Source: Edaphochlamys debaryana (taxonomy: Eukaryota > Chlorophyta > Chlorophyceae > Chlamydomonadales). From it: 64,000 nucleotides of DNA. The translations under genes and the position numbers were made by a program. The notes under the pieces were generated by a model. It saw only the letters and a program-made list of their open reading frames with translations. It did not search any database and had not been told where the DNA came from. Below are positions 11,993 to 23,700 of the stretch, piece after piece; within the stretch, counting starts at the first letter, position 1; the number at the start of each line of letters is the position of its first letter. Location: contig JAEHOE010000063.1 of assembly GCA_016858145.1 (NCBI GenBank), forward strand, positions 124,001-188,000, given 5' to 3'.

Positions 11993-12859
11993 TCAGCAAC
12001 GCGAATGTCCCCTTCTAGCAATATAAGCAATAGTCCGTTTAAAAGCTACGCAAGATTGACCACTCGCACAAAGCGCGTGTGTGTGCAACTCTGCGATAAC
12101 CCGCGCGAGTCCCCGCTGGTCCCGCACAGCCATCACCTCAGCCATGGTGCACCCTGGTGCTACTCCCAGAGTCCAAAGTCCTTGCCTGGCTTCCGCTATT
12201 GCCGGGCATTCTAGAAGGAAATGCCGCTCATCCTCTTCCGCCCCTTGATCACTGCAAACCCTACACCACAGTTCGTGACGCGGCCTGCCACCCGGCCTGT
12301 TGACCTCCAGCGCAAACGTGCATAACCGAAATCTTATCAAAAGCTTATGTTGCCAGCGCGGTATGTAGCAACTCCTGTGCTTGGCAGGTCCCATCCAGTG
12401 GTTCCAGCGGCACATCTTGACCCCTGGCGGCTGCCCATCGGAAACAAACAGCTCCAGTCGCGTTTGCAACCGTGCACGGCACCAGTCGTCGTCAAACCTC
12501 AGCTTCAGCTGCTCAAGAACATCCTCCACTGGGATGCGTGCTCGTGTGATGATGTCAACCCATTGCTCGATGCCAAGTGAGCTTGCAGCTCCCTCCGCTG
12601 GATCAAACCTCAAGAGCCGTAACAGCCGTAACATCTGTGCCCCCCAACCCCCCTCCCGCCCCCTGAGCGCCAGCCGAATCTCCTCCCGAAACGTGGCCAA
12701 ATAAGCCTCTGGTGCCCTGACCAACTTATTCCAAAAGCTCAACAGCAGCTGCGCCCAGTAGACATGCAGCGGCCTTTGGCCCATCTCCCTGTAAAGCACT
12801 CGGTCTGGTGAAATCCGCACACCTGCTACACTGCGCAGGAAGGTACGCTGTACCTGCAC
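11993..12859 (-). pseudogene. LINE C-terminal region with zinc-binding motif
   Basis: A 288-codon open frame continues the LINE after the inverted-repeat interruption (VQVQRTFLRSVAGVRISPD onward). It contains CRVCSDQGAEEDERHFLLEC, a Cys-Cys-His-Cys arrangement of the kind found C-terminal to RT in L1-type elements. The stop lies about 70 bp before the 3' tail. It is open in this copy but cut off from the rest of the polyprotein. Confidence 0.75.
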
Positions 12860-12925
12860 CGCCGCATCATGCAGCGCAAGCTCAAAGTACCCCGACCGCC
12901 CAGCTAGCGCTTCTGGCTGCCCCCC

Positions 12926-13189
12926 GTAACTGTAAGCAGGGAAATCCTGCGTGGCATTCTAGGAGGCTTTTAGCTGCTTACAATGGTCGCGGGACCTTGC
13001 CTCAAAGATCCTCATCACCAAGTGATGCAGTCTCACAAGAGTTTGGTCAGCGGTTCGATCCAGATCAGTAAGCTGATTCCGCATAAACACAGTTGAAGCG
13101 CGGACGCCACACACTCTACGTACCCAGAGCCACAGGCCTGAGGACGGCCTCGTAGGATGCCATGCAGGATTTCCCTGCTTACAGTAACC
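12926..13189. repeat. ~40-bp inverted repeat pair inside the LINE
   Basis: The segment 12926-12965 is repeated in inverse orientation at 13148-13189 with few mismatches; the core is tgtaagcagggaaatcctgc. The arms enclose about 180 bp, at the place where the LINE reading frame is lost between VLLYGAEVWAPG and GGQPEALAGRSG. This could be a very small terminal-inverted-repeat insertion or a local inverted duplication. Confidence 0.6.
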
Positions 13190-14083
13190 CCCCCTCAAGA
13201 ACTCGCAACAGCACCCCTGGCGCCCAGACCTCTGCGCCATACAAAAGCACCGCCCGCACCTGCGTGTTAAAGCAGCCAATGGCTATATCAGGCGTGAGCA
13301 GCCCTTGTCGCTCTAGCTTCGCCAGCAGCGCAAACATAGCCCTTCTACCACTTCCATTGAGCTCCTCTCTACACGACTCAAACTGTGTGTCAGGGCCAAA
13401 GTAGAGGCCCAGATAACGTGCCCTCCGCTTCCATGGCACTGGACGCTCCACGACTACCCCCTGTTCAACCCGCTTCATCCGCTTCATCCGCACGCACCGT
13501 CCAAGCACTTAATCACATGGTCTACCCGTCTCAGACCATGAGCAAATAGCGTCAGGTCATCCGCATAAAGCTTCAGCGGCACCGGCCTTCCATCCACGGT
13601 CGGGCATTCATCCCCAAGCGATTGCGCCCTGCTAGTTCGATCCTTCGCCTCCACGTAATCGGCATATGACTCGCCATAAAAGCCATACAACGCGGGGCTG
13701 CTCGGATCACCCTGCTTAACTCCTTGCGTTGAAAGGAACGGCTCCCCTACCTCCCCCTCCCCCTTCACACGTAACTCAACCCTCCTGTAGCAGCTCTGAA
13801 GAGCGGCTAGCATCTCCCCGTGCACCCCCCTTTCCTCAAGCCTGGCCTAGAGCAACTCCCTTGGGACCCTGTCAAACGCCTTTTCGAAATCGATCAACAG
13901 CATGAAAAGCGGTTGCCTGTCCGTTGTCCCGGCAGGCCCCGGCCTCTGCCGATCCGTCAGATGCCTCAGAACAAAAAGGCAGTGTACCGTACCCCTCCCT
14001 TCCATGAACCCCCCCTGCAAAGGATTACGCGCTGGCGTTCCTTCTTCCTCACAAAGCTTAGCCCACCTAACCAACCGCATCAC
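13179..14083 (-). pseudogene. LINE reverse transcriptase palm (broken)
   Basis: The RT core continues with FMLLIDFEKAFDRVPRELL, then an in-frame TAG (13847-13849), then STQGVKQGDPSSPALYGFY and the catalytic box LKLYADDLTLFA near 13555-13585. A frameshift around 13490 moves the thumb region (RARYLGLYFGP ... VLLYGAEVWAPG) into another frame that closes at 13179. Both catalytic Asp residues of YADD are still encoded, but the stop and the frameshift prevent a working enzyme. Confidence 0.85.
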
Positions 14084-14118
14084 TAAGACAAAGGCATAGA
14101 GCTTGGCGAGTGCTCCAC

Positions 14119-15822
14119 CTACGGCCAGCCCTCGATAATTGACCTCAGTCTGGGGATCGCCTTTCTTGTGTATAGCCGTGAGTCTCCCGTGGCCCTAATG
14201 TGCTCAAAAAGCTTGGTCAAATGAGGTACCAGCACCCACTCAGTTACCGTTTGCCCCTGTTCCGTCTCCCTACTCCGTGTAGCGTTCTTGTAGCACTCCG
14301 CCGGAATTGGGTCTAGCCCCCCGGACTTGTTGTTGGCCAGCCTTTTTAGAGCAACCAGTACCTCTCCACTGTCTAAAGCAACGTTCATGGCCGCCGCCAG
14401 CTCCGCCCTCTTGTCCCGCGCCCCCCCTGGCCCCAACCACTCCCGCCCCGTCCCACCCGCCTTGCCGTTAATTGCGCAAAATATTTTATCCGCTTCCTCC
14501 CTCGAAAACCCGTTGGCAGCCCCATTAAGGAGCCTATCGAACCAAGCAGTGAGGCGGGCCGTAGGAATAGGGCACGTGGAATGATGCCCGCCGTTCAGCA
14601 TCTGCCATAGAGCTCTCGGGTTCGCCACACAATCCTTTAGCAAAGCCTCAAACGTCCTGTTACGGTAAGCCTCTTTGGCCTCCCTTTTAACCCGCTGGTA
14701 CCGGTTGCGCAGCCTCCGAAAATCCGCATTTGCCCCTTCGTCCTCAAGTAGCCCATCCCACCGCATAGCTGCCTTTTGAGCCAGCATTGCGTTCCTGGTC
14801 TCCGCACACCCCGGAGTCCACCAAGGCGCGTCCTCGTCCCCCCTGCAGCGTCTGCCCTTGCCCCGTGTTCCGCCCATCACTTGCGTCATGGCCGCCAGCA
14901 TCGACTTAGTGATGTGCTCGACAGCTTGCGCACTGCTAGTGCCATTGCCCAGGTCTCTGACCGCCTCTCGCACCGCTGCCTCCAGTTCTGACTCGTCGGA
15001 GGCAAACAGGCTTGCCCAGTCCAAGGATTTACTAGCTACCCACTTGACCTTGCGTCCAGTACCACGTGTCCTGCCCCCAAAAGCGAAGGTTAGTTCCACA
15101 GGGCTATGATCGCTAAGCCAGCTCCCCAGCCATTCCCCGTCCGTGGCTGCCTGCAACCCTACCCCCCGAAGAGAACGAGCTACCTTGTACAAATCCGGGG
15201 AGACAACGTACAGGTCAATTGTGCTGGATGCTTCCCCGTACGCTTGATGAAACGTGCACTTGCCCCTAGCGTCCCCTGCAACCCTGCCGTTCAACACCAC
15301 AAGTCCCTTGTCTTTACAAACGGCAATGAGGGCCCGTCCAAAAACATTTGTGTCCGGGTCCACATTCCGCCTACGCGGTATACCCCCTGCTCCCACCACT
15401 CCCTGCCCTACTCCCGCAGCCTCCTCAAGCGCTGCTATTGCTTCAGATGAAGGGGTCTCCTGCAGCTCTGCAATGCGAGCGTTCATGTCCCCCACAAGCA
15501 GAACCTCGTCCCTAGCCCTGCGGTGCCTCAGAAATGTCCGAATCCGTCCCATCACCCTCCTCGCAACTTCAGCCTGGCCTGGCCGCTGAGTGACGGAGCT
15601 GTAAACCGTGGCCCCCAGTGGTGAGGCATAGCAGCCGATCACAAGCATGTTCCGATCACGCATACCGATAGCCCTGCCTGATATCCGCAGGCATATAGAT
15701 TCCATCCCTCGTGGACCATCACCTGATTCTACCAGCGTAACGTGACTCGCCAACCGCGCACTGGTCCAGATTAGAAGCCCCCCCCGACGAACCCGCCCTC
15801 CCCCTCCCCCACTCACGAAAAA
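14119..15822 (-). pseudogene. LINE endonuclease and start of RT (broken)
   Basis: The open frame actually extends to 15906, but its first 28 codons come from the flanking repeat. LINE-encoded sequence starts at about GGLLIWTSARL. Endonuclease motifs follow: LLVGDMNARI (metal-binding Asn region), STIDLYVVSPD and LSDHSPVELTF (catalytic Asp-His). The N-terminal quarter of the domain, with its first Asn and Glu, is missing. A helical linker leads into the RT start (NNKSGGLDPIPAECYKNA). The frame breaks at 14119, before the first RT palm motif. Confidence 0.85.
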
Positions 15823-15939
15823 CGTCGGTCTCGGGGGGTGGGGGGACTTGGGGGCATGACATCGGGCAACTTTGTTTGTACCCCCCCCCCCTGTCCTGGT
15901 ATTCACGTCTCGCCCCCGTCCGCCCGGCCCCGTGTGCTG

Positions 15940-16140
15940 ACGAAAGCAATATGTGCGCGACGCAACCCACCCCAGAACGACAGGGGTGGCTGGCCGAAGG
16001 CAGGCAAAGGGCTAAGCCCCGCACGGGTCCCCTCAAGTCCGTCTGTCCAATGTTCGAGTGTCGCTCGGTGGAGCCCTCAACCCCTGTCCACCACCAGGAT
16101 GCGATGGTTACAGCAGGAACCGCCTCCAGAAGGGGACGGG
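15940..16140. repeat. Dispersed repeat, related copy at about 61130-61330
   Basis: Both places contain aatgttcgagt followed by gtggagccct, then ctc/ccaccaacag-type words, in the same order and orientation. The similarity is imperfect. The family is unknown. The interval from 16140 to 16620 has no recognisable gene. Confidence 0.45.
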
Positions 16141-16747
16141 TTGAGCGAGAGCGCCACCTACTGGGTGTGCCACCTGCACACCGACTCCCAGGCAACATGA
16201 CAGACTTAAGGTCGTCACGCCACGTCGCTAGGGCCGGGCCCGTAGAACCCCCCTCATCACAAGGCTGGTAGCCAGGAGGACCGTAGCTCGGCCCGTGTAG
16301 CCCGTGCTGAGGTGGTCCTTCGACAATGGTGGTGGACGGCCGGGGCCTGTCCTGGACCCACGCCAGGGGCAACCCGGCGTTAGCTATTGCAAGTCCTATT
16401 TAGGTGAGGTTTGAAATACTTCTCCTCTGCCGCCCAAACCGAACATGTCGATCAAGTACAGCCGTCAGCCATGAAGTGTTCGTCCATATGGAATGAATAA
16501 AGAGCGTACCGGTAACGAAGCCTCAGCAACTGGCCGGAGAAATGGCAGGACAAATGAATCTTCCATCACCACTCGCAACCCCACGCGCGACCAAAACGAC
16601 GAAAACGACGGGCGGCTTGGGTGCCGAGGGGCCTTGTCCAGCCCAGTCCCTCACCGCGGTGCCCCCGCGGAGCCCAAGTCGCGATGGGTGCCGAGCGGCA
16701 GTTCCGAGCTGCGGCGCCCACACAGGGCCTTGCGCCCAGCGGCAGCG

Positions 16748-17174
16748 CCCAGCGGCAACGCACAGCGCCCAGCTACGGCGCCCAGCGGCAGCTCCGAGCT
16801 GCAGCGCCCAGACAGGGCCTAGCGGCCAGCGGCCAGCGCCGGCACCTAGCGCGCAGGTGGCGCCCAGGCTCAGGTGCAGCGACAGCGCCCGGCGATTGAC
16901 AGCGCCCAGCGGCGGCGCCCAGCGGCAGCGTCCAGCGGCAACGCACAGCGGCAACCCCGAGCGCCCAGCAACGGCGCCCTGCGGCACCTCCGAGCTGCAG
17001 CGCCCAGCCAGGGCCTAGCGCCCAGCGGCCAGCGCCACCTCCTAGCGCTCAGGTGGCGTCCAAGCTCAGGGTCCAGCGGCAGCGCCCACCGCCTCGACCC
17101 CAGTGCCCAGCTCCCCGCGCCCAGCGGCGGTGTCCCTCGGCAGCGCCCAAGTAGTGCTCAGCAGCCAGCAGCAC
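16748..17174. repeat. 427-bp direct repeat, left copy
   Basis: This segment is repeated at 27223-27649 with no gaps and three mismatches that I could find. It is itself a degenerate minisatellite built on agcgcccagcggc-like words. The left copy ends exactly where the Dualen-like element begins (17175) and the right copy starts exactly where it ends. It is therefore read as a target-site duplication, or as a tandem unit into which the element jumped. Confidence 0.85.
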
Positions 17175-17326
17175 AATAGAAATGCATACCCCGGGGCTTG
17201 CGCCGCCTGGGGTGAGTTAAGGGGGCGGGACACTACTGTCTCCGCCACCGTGGGGGGGGAGGGGAGGAGGTCTGGGGGGGGGAGCAGGGGGGGCGGAGCA
17301 CGCCATCCCCCCTGCCCCCGCCAGCG

Positions 17327-17751
17327 TTAGCTGGCCCGTGTTCCGGTCGAGCGAGGGTTGCGGGCCAGCTCCCAGCGTTTGGAGACGATGGCCTGCATGT
17401 AGCTTCGTGCTTTGGTTACCACCGCACGGGCGGTCTGGTGGGCGGCGTCGGCGTCTGTGCCAAGCTCACGTAGCAGGGGTACGAGGTTGCGGCAAACGGT
17501 TCCGCTGTGGCCAACGGTGATGGTGGTGTGGGGCCCGTAGTGGACGTTCTCGGTCTGTTTTTCGAGGTGGGCTGTGTCCGCGCAGAATCCAATCTCAATG
17601 ATGTACACGTGTAACTCTGACCGTTCACAGCTGGTGGGGCGGAACAGGGGCCATGTTTCCGTACGCGTGTCGTTGAGGGGAAGACCTCGGATGATAAGAA
17701 GGTCAGGCCGGAAGGGTTGAGGGGGCGGTTCTTGGAAGAGCCAGCTAGGGA
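17327..17751 (-). CDS. Restriction-like endonuclease of the Dualen element, out of frame
   Basis: Just past the zinc knuckle a second frame carries PSWLFQEPPPQPFRPDLLII and then ELHVYIIEIGFCADT, followed by TENVHYGP and a helical tail to a TAA at 17327. The RPDLLI...IEI order fits the PD-(D/E)XK-like endonuclease of site-specific non-LTR elements, which follows a CCHC knuckle. It joins the main ORF if one base is missing near 17752-17757, in a gccggg stretch. A sequencing error, a mutation in this copy or a programmed frameshift would each explain it. The first in-frame ATG is far inside, at about 17608, so it is not an independent gene. Confidence 0.8.
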
Positions 17752-20700
17752 CCCGGCATCCATGAACATGAAGTCACCACCGTAGCGGCCGTTGGCAACG
17801 TAGGCAGCGGTTAGCTTGGCGACGGTGTCGTGCCGGGCTGTGCGCAGCCCTTTCATGGTGGGATGGGCGCAGGTGCTAAACATGTGGCCAGATGTGTCGG
17901 GGAGAGAGCGGCAGACTGGGCAGAGCCCGTCAGAGGGGGGCCCCCATTTCCCTCCTAAGCAGTTGCGGCCACACTTGGCCGCCTTTGTTGCGGTGAAGTG
18001 TTGGCTGGTTAGGGTCTTGAGAGCAGTTCGCATAGCAGGGTACCGGAGGGTCTCCAGGGAGCTGGCCTTGGTGTCGATGAGGGGGAGGGCTTCGGCCAGG
18101 CGGGCTGTGGAATCCGGATTCGTGCTGTAACCGGCAGCGACGTCCGGCGCAAGGGCACGCTGGAGACCATATTTAAGGTCGGGCACGTACATCCTGCTCT
18201 TCTCGTCGCATAGCCAGTAGCCCTCACCGCGAGGATTGTTGCTCGCAGTTTCAATGCACGTTGCCTCCACGTCCCCAGTCGCGACGCGCCAAGCAGCCAC
18301 GTCTGCTGCCTCATTGAAGCGAATGCCAGTATGTGACTTAACCTTGAGGAAGTTGATACGGTGCCCAAGCGCGACTCGCGCCGAGACGTCCTGCACAAGT
18401 AGTTCGAGGAGCGGCTTGTGCTTGCTCAGGAGAAGGAGCTCTGGGCTGCGAATTGCCTTGCGGAGGAGGCAGAGCGAGGCCTGGGAGTCAGTGAAGATGG
18501 TGAGTTCCGCGGCTTCCGGGTTCATTTTCAGTCCCTGGCGGATAGCGCTCAGCTCAGCTCGTTGGATAGTGTTGCATCCGTCAGCGCCGCCGTTGATGTC
18601 GATGTACGCGGTGCGCTCTTCAGTGTCGGTCGGGGCGTCAGCAGGCCCGTCAGCGGCGGGGGAGCCGGTGGTGCGGGGCGCCTGGAGCACGGATCCGTCA
18701 GTGTATATGGCTTCTTCGGGGTCCCAGCGAAGGGGAAGGGCGGGGCCGAGGGCGCTGACCAGGGGCGGGAAGTCAGGGGGGGGGGCCAGGGTGCTGTGGG
18801 TCGGCGGCGTGGGCGGGGATTGGGCGAGCCGTTTCAGGCGGCGATGCGCAGTGCGCGTGTGTTTGGTGTCCCGTCCGACTCGCATGCGCTCCGCGACTGT
18901 GACGCTGGGGGGCTCCGGGGGGGTGGTTCCGAGGGCGCTGTGTAGGATGGTGCTGAGGCGGCGGAAGTGTTGGCTCATCCCGTACGCGTCAGCGATGACA
19001 ACAAGGTCGAGGCCGCGCCTGTAGGTGTCGGGTTTGGGTGCGCTGGCTGCGCCAGGCGAGGAGCGGTCGGGTAGGAGTGTCGCCCAGGGGTGGGATGGGC
19101 GGATGCGAGCAAGGAGTCGGGCGTTCGGGTGGAGGTCGTACGCCGTGTGCTGTCCGTCGGGGTTGTGGGGGAGGGCGAGAACAGTACAGGTGGAGGTGCC
19201 GGCAGAGTAGGTCTCGCTGACGGAGCATAGGGCCCAGCGGATGGCGCGGTTGACCTGTGCAGGGTCGGGCTCGGGGTGGGCAACGGAGGGTCCGTGCCAG
19301 AGGCACTGGTATGCGTCGTAGTTTGCGCCAAACACTGCGTCTCCAGGGTCTGCGGTGTAGTAGCATTGAGCGTCGGGCGAAACGTTAAGGGGGGAGGCAA
19401 AGCGTTCGGTGGTGCTGTCAAGCCCGAGGGCCTCTTGGAGAGCCCGCATCAGGCTAGGGTGCAGCTTGCGCTCGTGGCTCTCGGTGACGCCGGGGTTGGA
19501 TTGGTCAGTAGGGGTACGGCGGGGGTGGTGGGGGCGGTAGCGGAGTACCAGCCGGGCTACGTCTTCAGCGAACCCGCCGGGGGCGGCGAGGGATGCGTGC
19601 CGCTCGGGGTTGCGGCAGCGGGCGTCATGGTAGCGGCCGTAGAGGTTCGAGAGGGTGGCGGCAGGCAGGGCGCCGATACAGGTTCCAGCGGGGTCGTAAA
19701 CGAAGGCCGTGTCTTCCCTCTCCAGGGGTCTAGGGGGGTGGCCGGCCGGGGAAGGGGGGAGGACGCCGATCTGGACGCGGTAGGCGCCAGTGGGGTGGGT
19801 GTCGGCGTCAGGGTTCGTGGGCGTGACGGAGATGTGTGCTGCTCGGGCCAGCGTGCGTCGTGCTGCGCTCTGCCTCGCAGGGGGGGCCCAGGAGCCCTGT
19901 CGTTGATCCTCGCTTAGGTGGGCATCACGCACGGGAGGGGCGGGGCGTGAAGGGGGGAGGGCGGCGGCCTCAGCACGCCTGGAAAGCAGGTCAGCCTTGA
20001 GGCGGGCCCAGTCTCGGTGCTCCTGCAGGTGGGTCTCGGGCTCGTCCGTGGGTTGCCATTGCACGGCAAGTAGGGCGTGGCGGAGGCCTCGCGGGCCGAC
20101 AGGGCGGGGGTCGCATGAAGGCCGGTAGTTGGCGGAGGCGTGGGCCGGGAGGAGGCCCCTGGGGACGACCGTGGGTCCCCATGTGACGGTGTAGTATGTG
20201 GCGACACGCGGGGCTGCGTCGTGCTGGGAGTCGGAGGGGGGCAGGCGTTTGGTGACGGAGGCGTTGATGCTCAGGATGCGCTCGAAGGGGGCTGCGAGGT
20301 CGAGGGCCAGGGCTTGGCTGCGCTTCAGGTCTTCCCATGCCTCCTTGGGGGTCGTTGGGGGGGGCAGGTTGCCCTGCAGGATGCGGTTGCGCGCGAGTCG
20401 CCATCCAGGGGGAGGGGCGGGGGGCCGGGGAGCAGCAGCGCAGCGAGATCTAAATTCGGCGAGGGCTGCGGTCATCTCAATGGGCTGCCAGGCAGGGCGC
20501 GGTGCGGGGGCCGGGGGGGCAGCAGGTTGGGTTGGGCGGGTTCGGCGCGCACGGTGTGGTCGCGGCGGCGGGGGCGCGCCAACGGGCAGGCCGAGCGGTA
20601 GGTCAAGGCGGTGGGGGGCGGGTTGGGGGGGTTGCGGCCGGGGCGCAGCGGCGGCTGCAGGGCGTGTGGGGGGCGGGGAGCGGCTGCACAGGGCCGGCCA

Positions 20701-23700
20701 CGTACGTGCGGCAGCGCCAAAGAGGCAGCAACCGCACATGATGGCGGTGGGGTGGTTGACGCGGTCGGTGTCATCGAGGGCCTCGTCCAGCAGGTGCCGT
20801 AGCCGCTGGCGGAGGGGGTGGTGCGGGTCTTCCAGGGGGTGGCGGTGGGCGGGGGCGGTGGGCTCCCGGGTATTGGCGAGGAGGCGCCGGGTGCGGGGGT
20901 TGCGGGTGAGGGGCTCCAGTCGGGGCAGTGGGGCCGGGGCGGCAGCGGGCGGGGGCGCGCCAGGGGCAGGGGAGGCGGGGCCGTCGGCCATGGGCAGGTC
21001 GCCGTCAGCGTCTGGCTCTGGGGCGAGCGGGTTGACGGGGGCGGCAGCGGGGGGGGGCGGGTTGGCGGGGGCAGCGGCAGGCGCGGGCGCGGCAGCGGCA
21101 GGCGCGGGTGGGTAGTATTGGTGGAGGGTTCGCTGTGGGAGGGGTGCGGGGGAGGGGAGCGGGCGGGTGAGCTCGGTCAGGGAGGGGAGGTCCGGGAGGA
21201 CGCGGTGGGCGGCGGGGATGGGCTCGGGGCCGACGGCGCGGATAGCCTCCCCCAGGGGGCGGGTGCCGGTGGGGGGTTTGCAGAGTGTGAGCGTGAGTCG
21301 GTTGAGTGCAATCAGGGCCCGGCGGTTAGCGTGGTGTCCGAGCCGGCGTTTAAGCTCGGTGGTGCTGATAAGTCGGTGCCCGCTGTATTCGGTGAGGCTG
21401 CGGAGGTCCAGGCCAAGGTCGATGAGGGGCTTGATGGTGCCGTACGGCACCTCCGTCGACTCAGCCCCCATGTACGCGCGCGCCAGGGCCAGGGAGGGGA
21501 TGAGGCTGTTGACGGTGGCCGCTTCGGTGACGGTGGCGCCACAGTGTGTGAGCTCCAGGCCGCTCTCCCGAATCAGGGCGAGTTGGCGGAGAGTGGTGTA
21601 GAAGCGGCTTTCCGCGCGGTACCGGTGGGCTGCGAGGGCGCCGGCCCTCTGCAGCTGGAGGTGGAGCAGGGCTCGCGTGGTTTCCCCAAGCCGGCCAGGG
21701 TCTCGCAGGCTAGTGACCAGGTTGTAGGCTGCGCACATCACATAGCGTTCCCGGAGGGAGCCAAGGCCAAGCCCAAGGCGGGCAGGTGGAAGGAGGAGGG
21801 TGCGCGTGGGGAAGCTGGGGGGCAGTTTGTAGCATTTGCGGGCAATGCCGGCAATCAGACAGTCGAGGTGGGCAATGTCCTGCGGGGTGTAGGCCATCAC
21901 AGACATGCCGTACGACACTTTAGTGTGTACGCATGTGCGGAGCATGCGTATCTTCTGGTCGGGGGTTGCCTGTGAGGCCAGGATGGCGGCACCGCGCTCT
22001 TGGATAGCTAAGCGTGCTTGTGTCAGCTGCTCAGCCCAGTCTAGGGTGAGGGTGACGTGGACGCCGAGGTACTTGAAGGGGGCAGTCGGCGGTTGGTACG
22101 GAATGGCCTTGCCGCTCACCTTCACCTGCCCATCGAGGCGGATTCGGAGGGCGGACGCGTACGCTCTGTTGGCGGGGTTGTTGCCCCAGGTGGGCTGGGA
22201 CCGGGCTTCCCCATGTAGGATGCCAGTGATCGCGCATTTTTTGGTGTTAACGGTTAGGGCGCCCCAGTTGGCGAACAGCTCTAGTTTTTCTGCCTGGACC
22301 CTCAGGTGTGACAGGTCGTTCGTGGTTAGGACTAGGTCGTCTGCGTAGGCGCCGTTACTGAGGTTGTGGCGGTCGTTGAGCGTGTGGCTGCCGGCGGGTG
22401 CGGGGTTCTGCTCGAGGCATGCAAATCGGTAGCCCCGGCCGCCGTAGTGGAGCCAGCGTAGCAGAGGTTCCATGTATAGGATAAAGAGGATGGGGCCACG
22501 CTCAAGGGGGATGTCAGGGGTGGTGCCATGCTCTGTTCCCACGCATGTGCGGGCGGAGCTGTAGAGATTGTGTACGACGTCGATGAGATCGGTGGGGAGC
22601 CCCAGGTCGTACAGGATCCGCAGCAGGCAGTCGTGATCGATGGTGTTGAAGGCAGAGCTGAAGTCAACGTAGAGGGCGTAAAGGTTGCGGTGGGAGAGGG
22701 CGGCGTCTTCTATGGCCCGTCGCAGCGTGTGGATCATGCGCTCGGTGTTGCGAGCTTGCCTGAACCCTTCTTGGGTATCGGATAGGATGCTCCAGTCGGC
22801 GCAGTACTGGGCAATCCCAACGGTCACCAGACTCGTCCAGAGCTTGTAGAGGGTATTGGCGAGCGCAATGGGGCGCTTGTTTTTAAGGTCTAGGGGGTCG
22901 CCCTTGGGTTTGGGGAGGAGGACGGTGAGGGAGGCTGTCCAGGGGGTGGGCGTTTCGGCCTTGACCCACATCACGAGGAGCAGCTGGTGAATGAGGCGGT
23001 GGAGGGGTGAGGGCAAGAGCTTGAGGAGCTCATTCGGGATACCGTCTGGGCCCGGGGCCTTGTAGTTGCCTAGGTGGCGTAGGCAGGAGTTGAAGTTCGC
23101 ATCGTCAGCAATGTGCGGTAGGAGGGACGTGGAGGTGGGATCAGCTGCGGCTTTGAGTTGGAAGGTTCGGTCGCCGGCACGCAATCGGTTCCATGGGTAG
23201 TTGCGGGGTGCGGCACTGGGGCGGTAGCGGCCAGTACGGGGGCCTGAGACGGGCTTCGCTAAGTGGCTGTAATAGTGATGGACGGCCGATAGGATGCCCT
23301 CCGGCTCCGTCTCTACAGTGCCCGTGGCAGGGTGTCGTACGGCAGGCAACCCTCGGGGTGCGGAGCTGGGGCTGGCAAAGACTTGTTTGTGGCCCTGTTT
23401 GGGGCGGGTGGCGAGGAGGCGCTGGAAGCGCTTGGCTGCGGATTGGGAGGCGGTGCGGCGGAGCTGTTTGACCTCAGCGTGGAGCTCGGCCTTGAGGGCG
23501 TTGGCCCTGGTGCGGCATTGGGAGATGTCTTCAGCCTGTGCGCGTGTGGGCGCCGGGCGGAGCCGGGTAGGTGCGCGCCCGGTGCCGCTGGGCGGAGCAG
23601 CAGGGGCAGCATCGGCGCTGGGGGCCTGGAGGGCGGAGGCTAAGGCGTCCTTCGCGGCGGCGTGGTCCTTCAGGAGGCGGTTGATGCGGCGCCGGGCGGG

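Larger units (their letters stand above)
11924..15822 (-). mobile_element. 5'-truncated, decayed L1-like LINE
   Basis: A 3.9-kb non-LTR retrotransposon copy on the minus strand with AP-endonuclease, reverse transcriptase and C-terminal zinc-binding parts. Its 3' end is a short catcatcatca-type tail (11924 onward). It is flanked by the 8-bp duplication cgtcggtc at 11916-11923 and 15823-15830, and the empty site can be read in copy B of the host repeat near 46090. The 5' end falls inside the endonuclease domain, the usual result of incomplete reverse transcription. Stops and frameshifts divide the coding region, so the copy is dead. Confidence 0.85.
11290..15900 (-). mobile_element. Non-autonomous dispersed repeat (copy A), split by a LINE
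   Basis: The segments 11290-11923 and 15831-15900 match, in inverted orientation, the uninterrupted copy at 46035-46737. Shared landmarks are acggaggtttaattgcaaag, gggcccaaagttct, a core with ggcgtctcacaggtg, and acgggtcggtcggtcgtcgg. One end carries a hairpin with arms cccaaagttc and gaactttggg. No coding capacity is seen. The LINE sits within the motif gtcggtcccgggg as it reads in copy B. I do not know the family name. Confidence 0.7.

Noticed and set aside
19276..21975. Plus-strand frames of 200-385 codons inside the Dualen-like ORF
   Set aside because: Antisense shadows of the intact minus-strand polyprotein, Gly/Arg/Ala-rich.
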